NCBI GenBank assembly: GCA_003254885.1
Contig: QANT01007580.1
Span: forward strand, 16,392-80,391
DNA from: Purshia tridentata
Taxonomy: Eukaryota; Streptophyta; Magnoliopsida; Rosales; Rosaceae
Reading direction: 5' to 3'
Length of the DNA: 64,000 bases
A model generated the notes under the pieces. That model was not told the DNA's origin and made no database searches. It saw only the letters and a list, made by a program, of their open reading frames with translations. The translations under genes were made by a program, and so were the position numbers. Position 1 is the first letter of the stretch; every line of letters starts with the position of its first letter. Shown one piece after another: positions 9,434 to 22,211 of this stretch.

Positions 9434-12400
9434 TCACTGACGCTTCCTCTGGTAGAGCGAATAGCCAACTAGTGCTGACATTAAGAATGTCCATAGTACC
9501 TGCCACAAATTAGACACTTATAGATGAGCAATACTATTTATAGTACGAATTTGTGTTATCGGATTAACTTTCTGACAATATGAACCACCGTTGAATTTGT
9601 TCCTCAAGTACAACTTTCAGTGGAAAAGGGTATTAGAAGTACCGTATTGATTGTATGCCACCGCTCCAGTCTTTTAATCCTTGACTGCATGTCTTCGATA
9701 ATCCCTTCAACTGGAGTAACCTCCCTAATTGGTGACGATTCAGAAGCTGAACTGCCGCCCTGCTTGTTAAACGGTAACCATAATATTTCACTATACATTA
9801 GAAATGCAGCATACACTAAAAGTTTCTAGTTTGGGATGCAACAATTCTAAGACGTTGAGTCCTACACATTTTAATAGAAAAATATAAGGAATGTGCCATT
9901 GATTAATTTGATAGCAAAATACCTGAGATTGAATAAATTCCACAAGTTCCTGCAACCTTGCAGCTTGCTGAGCGTGAATTCCACCAGAGCCTCTTCCAGT
10001 TGCTGGCAATCTTTCCAGAACTATTTGAAGATAGCTCTACAACAAACAAATCAACTACCCAGTCAGATGGATTGTTTTTGTTTTTTCTTAAAAAAAAAGA
10101 TGAAGCAGAAAAGTGATTTTGGAATGGGATTGTGAATTGTAAACCACACACAAACATTGTAGCTTAAGTAAAGGCAAAACCTTTGTAGTATATGAACCAT
10201 CCAGTTTAAGCATTGACCCTGCAGCTGCTACAGCATCTTTATCAACCCCCTTGATTTGCAGGTAAGGGTTTGTGGCATCTTGAAGATGATCAACCTCAAT
10301 TAAAATCTAAACAGGCAATCAAAACCAATTTTAAATTAAATACTATAACAAACTAAAATATGAAAAACAAGGAAGTACATGAAATTGTTGGAAAATCAAA
10401 AGGAAAATAGAAAAAATCTTGGATAAAAAAAAATCGCATAATGTTGCTATAAAGTTTAGCAAATGATGGAGCAAATCAAGTGATGTGTCAAAGAATAGAG
10501 GTTGAAAAGGACATGCAATAATTATTTTCTTTCCTGTGTATCACACAGGAGCACTCTGAGGAATATGCATAAAGAACACCCTGATTTACAGTCTTGATCC
10601 TGACAAAATGTCAAGCTCCTCTAACTAAGCATAGCATTTTTACTTGAATACTAGCGCAGAAGTTAGACTGAACTTCTTTATTGGATCCAAAAAAGTGGGT
10701 AGTTGGACATTGTGTTTTTCTCACAAATGCACCAGAACTGACTTAGGACAGAGAAATGAAATTCAAATTGCTGTTATTTGTTGAGATTTCAAGTTGACCC
10801 AGAAGCATGAACAAATGTGTCAACAAAAAAAATTGGAGCCAGTGAAATCAGAAGCATAAAAGCTTTTAAGCCAATGTTCCAATCACAAGTGAAGTACTTT
10901 CCATTTCCAAAATGTAATACGTGTTCAAGAAAACCTAATAAATTTCTTAGAATTTGATCTGACCTTTCCATCTTGGTAGATGAAAGCAGATGCTTCAATA
11001 TAAGCTACAGCTTGATACCTGACATCACAAAAAGATATGAACATAGTTATAGTAACAACAACAGCAACAACAATAATAATAATAATAACAGCAAGAACAA
11101 CAACACTAACATAATATTAATATGTAGCTTACCCAAGGTTAAGAAGCCCAGCTACTGTGCTAATGCTAATATCAAAATCCACTTTAGGTTGGATGATGAA
11201 GTTTCCTTCTCTTATAGGCTAAGAAAACAAAAATCAGGAAAAAGAAGAAAAAAATTAATAATTAACGAAATGTACACTGTGGTTAGAAAGAACGAGCACT
11301 ATATTTATTAATAAATAATAAGAAATTATAAATAGGTTGCATTACAAACCTCTCGTATCAGCAATGCAAATCTGCCCTCACATATTCTGACCCGAACACA
11401 GTCACCCTCTGTCAACTGCCCATTAGTAGGAAGTCCAGGAAGCTTCAAGTATATATCAATGAAATTCTGCACAGAGCTGCAGAATTTTGCCGGATCCAGT
11501 ATTTTCAAAATATCTTGATAAGCCACCTGTGACAAATTGGAAATAGTATAAGTATGTTAGATGCAAATCCAATTTTATGTGTTCAAGACAGAGGCAGGAT
11601 AATGCCCTTACTTGCTTGTTACTTTTCAATACAAACAAAGAGCTCTCAGGGGAAAGCACAGGATCAAAGTCATTTCGAATTTTCAGCTGCATTGATATAA
11701 GAAGAAATTTTAGCACCAAATTTAGCCCTTGAAAGTTGCAATCAAATATTAGAAGTAAAACAAGTTTCATAAGTGGAAGTGCTACAGATTGGTTCTAAAG
11801 TCCAAATTGGAAATGTGACTGTTCACACACACAAGCAAAAGGTGGATAATCCATTGTGCAAAAAAAAGGCCTTATGATTTCACATTGTGGGTCCAGCAAT
11901 AATATTGTCCTCATCTTAACAAATCAGAGGTTTTTTTTTTGGTATACATATTACTAAATCCGTTCTTTTATACCTTAAAAGTATTCAGTTTGTTAGAAAG
12001 GGTATGAATTACAAAATTGCTCAAACTCAAAAAATGTCAAAACTTTGAAACAGCCAAAATTAAAAAAGAAAAAAAAAATGAACTGCTTTTGTAAGAAGGT
12101 TTAAAGTCCACTAACATGTGCATGAACAAGATGGGGTTCAATGAACTGCTGGAACATTGGAAACACTGTCATCATGATCTCATTCTGGGACATGAAACAC
12201 CCCACTCTACTTTTATCCCTTTGAACTCTAGAAATGAGATGTGAATGAACACCTCCAACCTGATAGCCAAAAAAAAAGAATGGTTACCTCATGGCCAGTC
12301 CCACAAAAACCTGAAACTGACTTAGAAACACAAAGAATACACGGATATTAAAGCTTTAAAGGTGCAGTAGGGGTTATACTTACAACAGCAATCCACAAGT

Positions 12401-14073
12401 CAAGTGATTTTCGGATATCTGGATGCAAAGCATAAACTCCTTCAAAAATGATCTGCTTGCATAAAAAGTAAATTATAAGTAATTATTTCTTTATAGAAAG
12501 CAGGAAACAATAAAATGTTATTACAAAAGAAGAAAGCCAAGTTCTGAGAGCAATATAAAATCCGTCTGATAACTGACCACTCCACAGTCTTCAGAAACTT
12601 CAAGTTCCTTGAAGCCAGTCTGAGCACCAGTTTCCAAATCAAATATGGGTACTTTTGTCCTTTGACCATTCCTTATGTCGTCAATGTTCTGCAAACGGTA
12701 ATGTAAGATATAAGAATACTAAGAAATGTAACAAAGGCAGAAGCTAAGCACAAAGTATTAACTAAAATTGGTGCTGTGTGAATTTTGAAATCAGTGAAAT
12801 CATATCTTCATATTACCATACTAATTTGTAAGTTGAGGTGTGACTGAGCAAAGGTCAAAGAACATTTCAAAATAGCAAGTCAACAAATTGGCACAGTTGT
12901 TCGGCATAAAATATAGCAATTATTTGACTAGCCATCTCATAGAGCCCAAAGTTACAACTCAGAAAGGATATAAAACTAGTTAAAAGACATAGACAATCAT
13001 CAAAGTCTTACTTTTGAAAGCAAAGATAGATCGAGCGAGCTGAAGTCATCATACTTGAAATCCTTTACTTGCTCAGATTTATAATAACTTTCAAGGGAAA
13101 CAACTTCACAACCAACTATATTTGCCATTTTATGAGCCAAACTAGTCTTTCCAGAACCACTTGGACCTCCTACAAGAACAACATCAGCAACAAGTTGGAA
13201 TGCATCCCAGGAAGATAGTTCAACTAAGCTATTGAATATAAGCTTGTCACATCTTAAATAGCAAAAGAGATATCATACATATAAATTAGAGAAGACAACC
13301 ATGTATTTAATCTGGTGACTTCACAGACTTGAATAGCATAACAAAAACTATAGGCCATAGATGACAAGCAATAACAAAAAATCAGAGAGGGAGGGAATCG
13401 ACTATAGCTTGTATTACCAATTCCAACTATAACTGGATAACCTTTATTCTCCAACAATGCCTGAAAAAAAAAAATGAATGAGGTTACAACAAAAATTCTA
13501 AACATCATAACAATTTTTTTGTTCATAATTCTATTCATATAAACTTCTTAACTATGTTTTTTTCAATGAACTTCTTAAACTTGCAAGTTTTGATTATGAG
13601 AGTCTCAAAAACAATTCCTTATTAACTTCACTCCTTACTTGTATTGCTTGCACAGCAAGAAGCAACCCTCTATCCAAGTCGTATGAATCAGGCATTGGAG
13701 CAAGTTTCACGGTATCCCTGAAAGAGGAAGGATCTGTGGAATAACTACTTACATAAGTGACTGTCAAGCAAAGATATACATCTCTAAGTCAAAGTAACTT
13801 ACCTATGGTTGAACTATCAGCTTGGGGAGGATCTGATGAGATGAAATTCCATGTTGCTACTATAGGTTCCATACTAGATTTTGTTGGAGATCTAGTCCAT
13901 GGCTGAGATAAATCCTCAAGCCGAGTAACAAGGTTTGGAGGTACACGGATAGGTCTTGGTGCAATGATCATTCTGTCCGGATTACTGGTCGGAGATGTAC
14001 TAGACAAAGGGGGTGGTGTATTAAGGCGAGGTACACCTGCATGAGCAACAACCATGATGTACAGAGACACAAT

Positions 14074-14114
<41 letters not shown>

Positions 14115-17100
14115 TCTTTTTTCATGAGATAAAACACTAAAACAGAAAAAATGAAAATTACATCAAGCTTCCAACCTTTTCTCTCAAGAATCATTTCCAG
14201 ATATGATTTAGTGATCCAAGGTTCACTGATGCCCATCTTCATTGCTTCTGTTCCAACTGTCTACACAAGAGTAATCAAAATATAACATGGACGGTTTAGT
14301 TGTTAACAAATGACAAGCCAATAATATCAAAGATTCCACAATCCATATTTCCTACCTAGTGGAACAATAATCAGTATGAAAAGATCCTAGTCTCCAAGGA
14401 TGGGAAAGTATAAATCTAATGTACAGAAAACAGTTTATAAACTGAAACATTTTATAGCAACATTCTATAACTCCAAATAAAAGAGGCAAGCATGCACAAG
14501 CTCCCAAAATTTATACTCTTGTATTTGCAAAGATAATTTTTGTTCTACACTGATCAACATGGAATCTGTCATGAGATATAATCCTAATTTTTCAAAGACA
14601 TAGGGACCCTATGTTTTCTATGAAACAGTCCTATCCCCAGAAATATTTTTTTGCAAAAAATTTACCAAGACAAACAGAATGCATGCAAACATGATCCTAT
14701 AACCAATATATATCAATATTAAAGCACAAGGAGAAAAATTGGTATATGTCCAAAGAAAAATGCTATAACCACTCTAGTAAAATTATGAAGTTCATACTTT
14801 TCTATTTGTGCCCCTCAGCACCACGAACGTTTCACCCAGAGTATCGATGGTTTCAAGAGAAAATGAAACATTGCCGTTATCGACTGATTTAGATGCTCGT
14901 TTGTAACTAACAACCACAGCATATCCCAAAGCCAGTAAACCACCTAAAGTCATCCTTCCAACCTGCTTCCAATGTTAAAAAGGAGCAAATAGGTAAGAGT
15001 TATTAAACATCAAGGAACTCTACAGTATTATTGCATAAAGAGTAAAAACAGGCATCCCTGAGACGTATACAAAGTTTGCACAGATTAAGACCCATGTCTT
15101 AACAGTTTCAGCAGCAATTATACTACTTAAAGAATACAAAAGTAACCTAAATACTATGACTCTACAGGCTGTCTTAAGATAAAAATTATTTGCCAAGCAT
15201 GTAGAATATTCCACGTAAAATCTGCATATAAGTGAGGAACCAACTTAATGTATATCCAGATGATCAGTGGCTTTTGGTTATTACAATGTCTATACCAGAG
15301 ACATATCCTACGAAAATACTTCTTACCTCAAACTCAGCTTTTGGCCTGATAATGAAATTTTTGTCGACAATCCTCTGGTCCCCAAGTGACAGATAATATC
15401 TTATACCAGATTGGCGCACCTTGATCCAATCATTTATCCGTGCTTCTTCACTCGCCGAAGGAGGCCTAAGATACATCTCAATAAAACTGAAAGAAAAACA
15501 AATTATGTAAAATTCTCAGTTGCGATAGAACTAACAAATCTAAAAAGAAGAAATTTAGTTTTCTTAATTCTATATTATCATAAGAAATAGCCAAGAGATA
15601 GAAATGACAATCTGCCACCAAACTCACTTATCTATTTGAGCTTCATTTCCTTGAAAGGCATAAGCAAAAAGCCCCTCTACTGCCTGTAATAAAAATTTGA
15701 AAGTTTAATCAAATTGGTGAAACATGAGGGGGATAAATAATACCCTATCTCAAACTATAAATTTCAAGAAATAAGATGGAACACTGGTAAAAGCCACAAT
15801 CTACAAAGGAAAAACAACATTGCAATTGACAATTACAGTAAGTACATTAATGCATTTCAGGTTGTCTTTAAAGAAACTACTGTCCACACACATACACATT
15901 ACAAGGAAAAAAAAGTTCAGTTAAATAGAATATATCATCATGAAAACTTACTCAACTCAACTAAACCTTTATCTTAAGAGCTTGGAACAGTATACATGTC
16001 ATTTCTTCTAAATTAGTTAAGGTTATCTTAGATTATACAAATATATGTTAAACATAGGAAGTAGGTCTTTTCAGGTTTTAATTAGATAATTCATTAGTAC
16101 CCACCAATCATATAGCCACCAGAGCAACATAGAGGAGGAAGGCGCAAGTCCTTACCATAAATATAGGCCATATATCAAATGACAATAATTTATGGAATGC
16201 ATACAGACCTCAGTTCGACATTTTAGCTTGTAGATTGCCTCCCTAAATGATGAGACAAAGCTGTTATTAATCCTAATCTGCAAAATGAATACAACAGATT
16301 GAGAATTAGCAATGAAATTTAGAGGGTAAGAGCAATCAAACACCAACCTGTGCATGATGAAGGTCTGGTTCAATGTGCTTCCTAAACAATGGGAAAATGC
16401 TGTCAATAAGGTAATCCAGTGAACAAGAATCTCCAATATCATATCGAACTTTGGAAAGAAGGTTAAAATGAACACCACCAACCTGATATAGCAAAAATAC
16501 ATATCAAATGTCATGTCAATTTTCTGTTAACTGATAATCTACAAAGCCTTGGCCAACCAAGTAGGACTAAGAAGATTACCACTGCAACTCGAATATCTAG
16601 CAAAGAGCGCAATTTTGCATGCAAAGCATAGGTGCCATCAACTATTACCTACAAAAAAAAAGTGAAGATATGAATCTAGAAATCAAGGTAAATCATAAAA
16701 ACTGAAAGTTACACATTCTTACCACCCCAGATGAAGCACTCTTTATTGTTTTTGAACTAACACGTCTCTTTTTTTGATAGTCAAATACTGGAATCAGTGT
16801 ATCTTCACCCTTTGTCAAATCCTATTGTCAGCATAAAAGAGTGTGACTAAGTTCATGGACATAATAAGAACAACCAATTAATATGAAAATAAGTGGATGC
16901 AAACCTCAAGATTTTTGACCAGCATATCAAAATCTATTGAACCCAGATCATTCCCTTCATCAAATCCTTCACGATAGTTCTCCATTGATACAACAGTACA
17001 ACCAATAACAGATGCCACCTTTTCTGCTAAGCTTCAGGAAACATCAAAATTACAATAAAAATTAACAATTCAACAAACACGAGCAGTGAATGCTTTTCGC

Positions 17101-17871
17101 CTACTGAAAACTGTATATACCTTGTTTTACCAGAACCACTTGGACCACCAATGCCAACTGTTACAAGGCCCTCTTTTTTCTCTCTAAGTTCTTGGATAGA
17201 TTTTACTAACAAATAGTACCCGTGATCAAATGACTGCACCATTTCAATCCAGGCAGTAATTAGACATCTCATATAATTTCAGAGAGCCTTGTTAAAGTCA
17301 TAATGGGAACAATGCAGATGAAATAAAAAACAATTCAATTTCAACTACAATTATTAGTCAATTTAAAGATTCAGGTCAGTTCCACCAGAAATAAATAGAT
17401 TCAGTAATTGCATCCACATCAAATCATAACCCAATTTAAAGATTCAGGTCAGTTCTATAATTCTTAGTTCCTACGGCATAAGGGATCGAAATAACAAGCA
17501 GTAATGAGAACCTTAACATGCAAATCCCACCGAACCTATAAGCATACGCACACAAAATACAACTCCAACACACAAATCCCGATTCCAAGAAACCCCAATA
17601 TTCAACCCCAAAAATCACTTTTAAGAATCCCAATATTATAAGCAACAAAACAATAAAATTTGACCTGCAAGTCAGAACACAAAGAACCCAATAAACCAAA
17701 AAATATATATATGCACTTATGTGTTAGCGTGTGCGTCAATACCACATGGAGAGGAAGTGATTGGAGAATAGATGAACAGGACGATGAAGTGGAGGGTTGC
17801 TGCTGGAAATAGTCGCGGCCTCCTTCTTGGAAGACTCGCTGTACAACTTCATCGTCCATTTTGGGGAACAA
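9434..17871 (-). CDS. Tandem uridine kinase-like/CYTH protein (uridine-cytidine kinase C-like; AT2G01460 type)
   Basis: 26 coding exons give about 958 aa. Exons in gene order: 17743-17871, 17121-17233, 16905-17031, 16723-16821, 16580-16648, 16348-16482, 16209-16277, 15628-15683, 15327-15486, 14798-14962, 14176-14260, 13803-14036, 13639-13733, 13418-13460, 13012-13169, 12578-12688, 12384-12452, 12116-12259, 11612-11686, 11350-11526, 11133-11218, 10964-11018, 10181-10306, 9923-10036, 9643-9759, 9434-9499. All phases join. Two P-loop kinase domains are visible, each with GGPSGSGKT (about residues 72-80 and 527-535) and a VDGTYALH or FEGVYALH strand. Each is followed by a CYTH/TTM-like domain ([33 protein letters not shown]). 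A coiled-coil segment ([17 protein letters not shown]) and a C-terminal hydrophobic anchor ([15 protein letters not shown]) end the protein, as in Arabidopsis TTM1/TTM2. A downstream Met (17859, MDDEVV) is an alternative start. Biochemical activity is not established from sequence; nucleoside kinase or polyphosphate/pyrophosphate hydrolysis are options. Confidence 0.92.
14078..14112. repeat. (GA)n microsatellite in an intron
   Basis: An uninterrupted AG dinucleotide run lies between exons 11 and 12 of the minus-strand kinase/CYTH gene, close to the polypyrimidine side of the exon 12 acceptor (CT-rich on the coding strand). Confidence 0.9.
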
Positions 17872-19399
17872 AGAAAAGGAAGTGGAGGGTCGCTGTAGGA
17901 ATTTCAGTCCCCCAATACCCGCTCTGCACCTAATCCTTGTCTGTGCGATTGTTTGCTTGGCTTGTGAGAGTTGGAGGAATCTTTGCTCCGAAAGATTCTT
18001 TCATTCTTTTTACTTTTTTTTCTGGATAAAGAATCTTTAAGAATCCTTTAATTCTTATGAGGGTTCTGATTTTTCAAAAGATTTATTAGTTGCTTGCTTC
18101 CTTTGCCTTTACGTTTACACTTTCTTATGTTTTGCTTGTTTCTCTGTCATCCTTCTCTCAATTTTCTTGGACGGCATTTTACGGAAAAATTCTTATATTT
18201 CGTGTTCTTGTTGTTTTAATTGAATTCTTATTTTAATTTTTGTGAAAATCCTATTTTGACCTCAGTATAATGCCAACAACAAAAATAAAATAAAAATAAA
18301 AGAATCAAAATTCTTACCAAGTATTGGTCCTATTGGGTAAAGTCTTCAAAATCAGTACCTATATTAAAACAATAATAATAATAAATAAAGAATTCAATAT
18401 TATTTCTCTCCTCAATATCAAATTTTCCATTTTAATGAAAATAAATACTATTAGATTGGTAAGTAGTTAATTCAAACTCAAAACTATTCAGCAAAATGAA
18501 AAGTAATATTATTAATTTGATAAGTAGTTGATCAAAGATATGAGTTTTTCCCAATGACATTGACAGTAAAAGTAGTTGAATGCTTAGACATGTTAGATAC
18601 CGATAAGGGAATAAAAATTACAGGGGAATTCTTTAAAGTTTATATTAGAAAATGAAAGAATTATAGAAATGGTTTTTCAATTTTATCTCGTATATCACTT
18701 TCGTTTATGAACATGTTTTTTGAATTTTATAGCTCACAAATTTTCCCTTATGCATTACTTAGTTCATTTTGTTAATTTTGTTTATATATCTTTGTTAATT
18801 TCAATCAAGTATATCACATTGAAAAATAAAAAAAATGCGTGATTTATAATTTTTACCTTTTAATTGTAGCTTACATACTTAACGAGAGATCCACATTACT
18901 CCATACCAAATTAAATATGATGACTTTGTCCAGAACCAATCGAGTATAGTATCTGAAATTATGAGTTCTGAGCCACGTTGGAGTCACTGATAGATAGTAA
19001 AATAAATTGAAGGGAGTAATCCAGTCAGGACTGATGTGGAAAGCCAAAGAGTTACTTGTAAACTAGAGAGGTTCTGAAGATGAGCTTGAGATATGATGAT
19101 CGTTATTAAGTAACGAACGAAAGATCGGTAAACAAACCACGCACACCAACTACAGTACACAGAAAGAAGACATATTATTTAACAAACTACGCACACCCAC
19201 TCGTAGATATTATTTTATCAAATGATATTTTCCACAATAACCAGCAACCTCAGTTTTGTCTTTTCAGTTCAATCTTTGTTGGTAAATAAGCCATGCTTTT
19301 CATTTTGATTACAAGAAGACACCTATCTTTCATTTCATCGAGAAACTAGAAATAAGTACAACTCCAAGACCTCTTTCTGACCATACTGCAAAACACAAC
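17872..19399. other. Intergenic: promoter side of the kinase/CYTH gene, 3' side of the RLP pseudogene
   Basis: The part next to 17871 should contain the 5' UTR and promoter of the minus-strand kinase/CYTH gene. No core element could be assigned with confidence. Around 18660-18850 the sequence (TTTTTGAATTTTATAGCTCA and neighbours) resembles one arm of the small foldback element at 51866-52216, so a MITE remnant is likely there. The rest is AT-rich with no gene seen. Confidence 0.4.
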
Positions 19400-22211
19400 T
19401 CAAAATCCAACAATGAATCCCAATACCGTGCTTGCGTAGAGCCATAATTTTTCATACTTATCTTCATCAACTGCATATTCTTTAACTTTTGAATCCCCAT
19501 TATCATGTGTTAAGCACTGAGTTGGCAATGGAGGTCCAAAAAGTTCTGAGTTCCCTTCATACATGGTTGGATCATTGAAGGTTTGGAATTGGTTGGTTGA
19601 TGGAATAGGCCCAAACAAGTTGTTATATGACAAGTTCAATTTGCTCAGTAAAGTAATAGAGGTCATGCTTGAAGGAATTGGACCCTGAAGATGGTTACTT
19701 GATAGATCAAGACTTTCTAATCGCTGCAAGCGTCCAATACTCTCTAGTATTCTTCCCGTGAGTTGGTTTCGGGACAAATTTAAAGCAACCAAAGTTGATA
19801 AATTCATTAACTCTTCTGGTATATCTTCTGATAAATTATTTCTCGACAAGTCTATACTGTTCAGCAGTTGAAATAGACTTGTATAATGCTCATATTGTAT
19901 CCCTTTCACATTCAACTCCAAATACTGATTGTCTGGTAAATATGGGATAAGGTGAAAAGCAGACATGGTACCCACAGATTTCATGGCATCAAGGTTTCCC
20001 AGACATTTAGGAATAGGACCTGATATATTGTTATGAGAAAGGTCTAGAACTTTAAGTTGGGACAGTTGACATAGTTGTTCAGGAAGGCTTCCAGTGAACA
20101 TGTTGGCTCCTAGGAGTAAATATGAGATAGAAGTTAGATTTTCTCCAATCCATTTGGGTATTGTCCCAGAGAACCTGTTCCCCCCAAGATCAAGTGTAAG
20201 TAGTCCTGCACAACCTTGCAAGGATGGATTGAGCTCCCCAAAAAGATTATTGCTGCTTAATCTCAACCAGACAAGTGAAAATTGTGAGCATATGGAGCTT
20301 GGAATGGTACCAGATAGATTGTTTTTGGACAAATCTAAGAGCCTCAGTTTTTGCAAACCTATCCATTGAACTGATATCTTTCCAGTTAAATAATTGTTGG
20401 ATAGACCAAGAGAAGCCAAATTTTTCATTCTACTAATGGAAGGTGGAATGCTACCATTTAGATAGTTCTTGGATAAATCTATATTGTTCAACCATGGCAT
20501 CTCTAGGCCGATGTCTAAGGGAATTGGTCCAGAAAATTTGTTGTTCCCCAAGTAGAGCTCTGTCACATTTGGCCAGAGTGGTAGGGAACCCTCTAAGAAG
20601 TTGGAACCCAAGTCGATGATTGCTCTAAAGTTAAAACTTATTGAATGAGGAAGCTCTCCTCTTAAGTGATTGTTGGAGAGATCTAACAGGACAATTTTTG
20701 AAAATTTCCACAGCCACTCCGGTATGGTATTGAAAATTGTAAGGTTCGTGAGTACCATAAAAGAAATTTCTTTCTGAGTTTTGAGCCAAGCAGGAAAGGA
20801 AGAATTCAATTGGCAGTCCCTGATTTCTATGGACACTAGACTGAAGAGAGGAATCCAATCATGTCCCACATCAAAAACAAAAGATGTTGAGGACAATGAA
20901 AAATGTTCCAATCTAGAGAGATTATGAAGATGGCTTTTAGACATCACCCCTTCCCATTGATTAATCCAAGAGAAGCAATGAATTTAATTCTGTAAGTTGT
21001 CTTATACTTTCAGGGATGGTGCCACTCATCAGATTGGAGGAAAGGTCTAGTGCCCTCAAATGTGACAGATTCAAAACTGACATTGGGAATGGACCAGAGA
21101 ATGCATTATAGGAGAGAGAAAGAGTTTCCAAATGTTTCAGGGATCCCAAAGAATCTGGCAAACTCCCTCTAAGTTTATTCATACCCAAGTCTAATGTTTC
21201 TAAGCTTATATTACTGCATCCAGATAAAGCATCAAGAAATTCCTTTATTTCCCCACTTATAAAATTGACTGATATAACTAAAGTCTGCAGGCTGAAAAGG
21301 TTTCCCCATGCAATTTGGGAAATGGAGCCAGTAATTCCACAATCTATGAGTCCTACTTTCACAAGGGTACTAATGTTGAATAGCCATGGAGGAAATGAAG
21401 AGTTGAAGTAGTTAAATGACAGATCAACGACCATAAGTGATGTAAAATTTACAAATGGAAGTGATTGAGGGAGGCCATGGAGTTCACAGAAGGGCAAGTG
21501 CAACTCTAGCAGTGAAGAAAGAATATGCACAGAAGGTAGCCAATAAGTTGTTGCCTTGCTAAGGTTCATGCCTCCCAAACCCAGGTATTTCGAGGAAGAG
21601 AGACCAGAGAGCCAATTCAAATCTGAAACCCAAGGATATATTAATAATGAACCAGAAGTGAGATCAAGATGGAGCAAGTTTGAGAGATTTCCAAGATGAG
21701 GAGGGACCATTCCTCCAAAAGATGAGTAGGAGAGGTCAAGGTACCTCAATTTCTTGAATGAACCTATGAAACTTGGAATAGGAATACCATGGAAATGGTT
21801 GTAACTCAAATTCAAGTAATTCAAATATGTCAAGTAAAGCAAAGAAGGATTTATCTCACCACCTAAGCATGGCCACCTAGGAGTTGCTGAGTTAGCTTCT
21901 CCAAAATAAAAATTTGGTGGTCGGTTGCTGAGGTCAAGCCTGATAACACTGCCTGTTTGGTTGCTGCAGCATATGCCAATCCACTTGCAGCAGTCTTCCC
22001 CAACCCAAGATGAAAGCAGAGCTAAAGGATCTTCAAGGCCTTGTTTGAATTTAAGGAGGGCCTTCCTCTCCTCCTCAATGCAACCCACTTTGAAATTCTC
22101 AACACTGGAGTTGGCCATTGATGTGGCTTCAAGGAAAATAGAATATTCAGTTAAAAGAAGAATTAGGAAAGCCGGTAAAAGAAGTTGAAAGGAAGCTTTG
22201 CTGCTAGCCAT
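19400..22211 (-). pseudogene. Receptor-like protein (EIX/Cf-type LRR-RLP), disrupted
   Basis: The first frame (20961-22211, 416 codons) has a signal peptide (hydrophobic residues about 8-24), an LRRNT_2 cap (CIEEERKALLKFKQGL...WVGEDCCKWIGICC) and N-terminal LRRs. It ends at TAA 20961-20963. Coding resumes one base out of register as INQWEGVMSKSHLHNLSRLE and runs to 19400 with many LxxLxLxxNxLxGxIP repeats, an island region (about 19860-19990) and the C-terminal LRR block, an acidic juxtamembrane stretch, and the start of the membrane helix (WLYASTVLGFIVGF). A TGA (19400-19402) then stands where this family has Trp. The next codons, VVC...KRSW, still resemble the expected end before another stop. 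Two lesions argue for a pseudogene. An intact gene would be about 1000 aa, a cell-surface immune receptor without a kinase. Sequencing error could explain one lesion, less easily both. Confidence 0.85.

Noticed and set aside
10973-11311. Asn-rich plus-strand ORF
   Set aside because: It arises from an AAC/AAT microsatellite in an intron on the strand opposite the kinase/CYTH gene.
18660-18850. Complete MITE upstream of the kinase/CYTH gene
   Set aside because: Only one arm similar to 51866-52216 can be made out; the partner arm is missing or too diverged.
20094-20369. Plus-strand ORF overlapping the RLP pseudogene
   Set aside because: It is the antisense shadow of LRR coding sequence and has no domain of its own.
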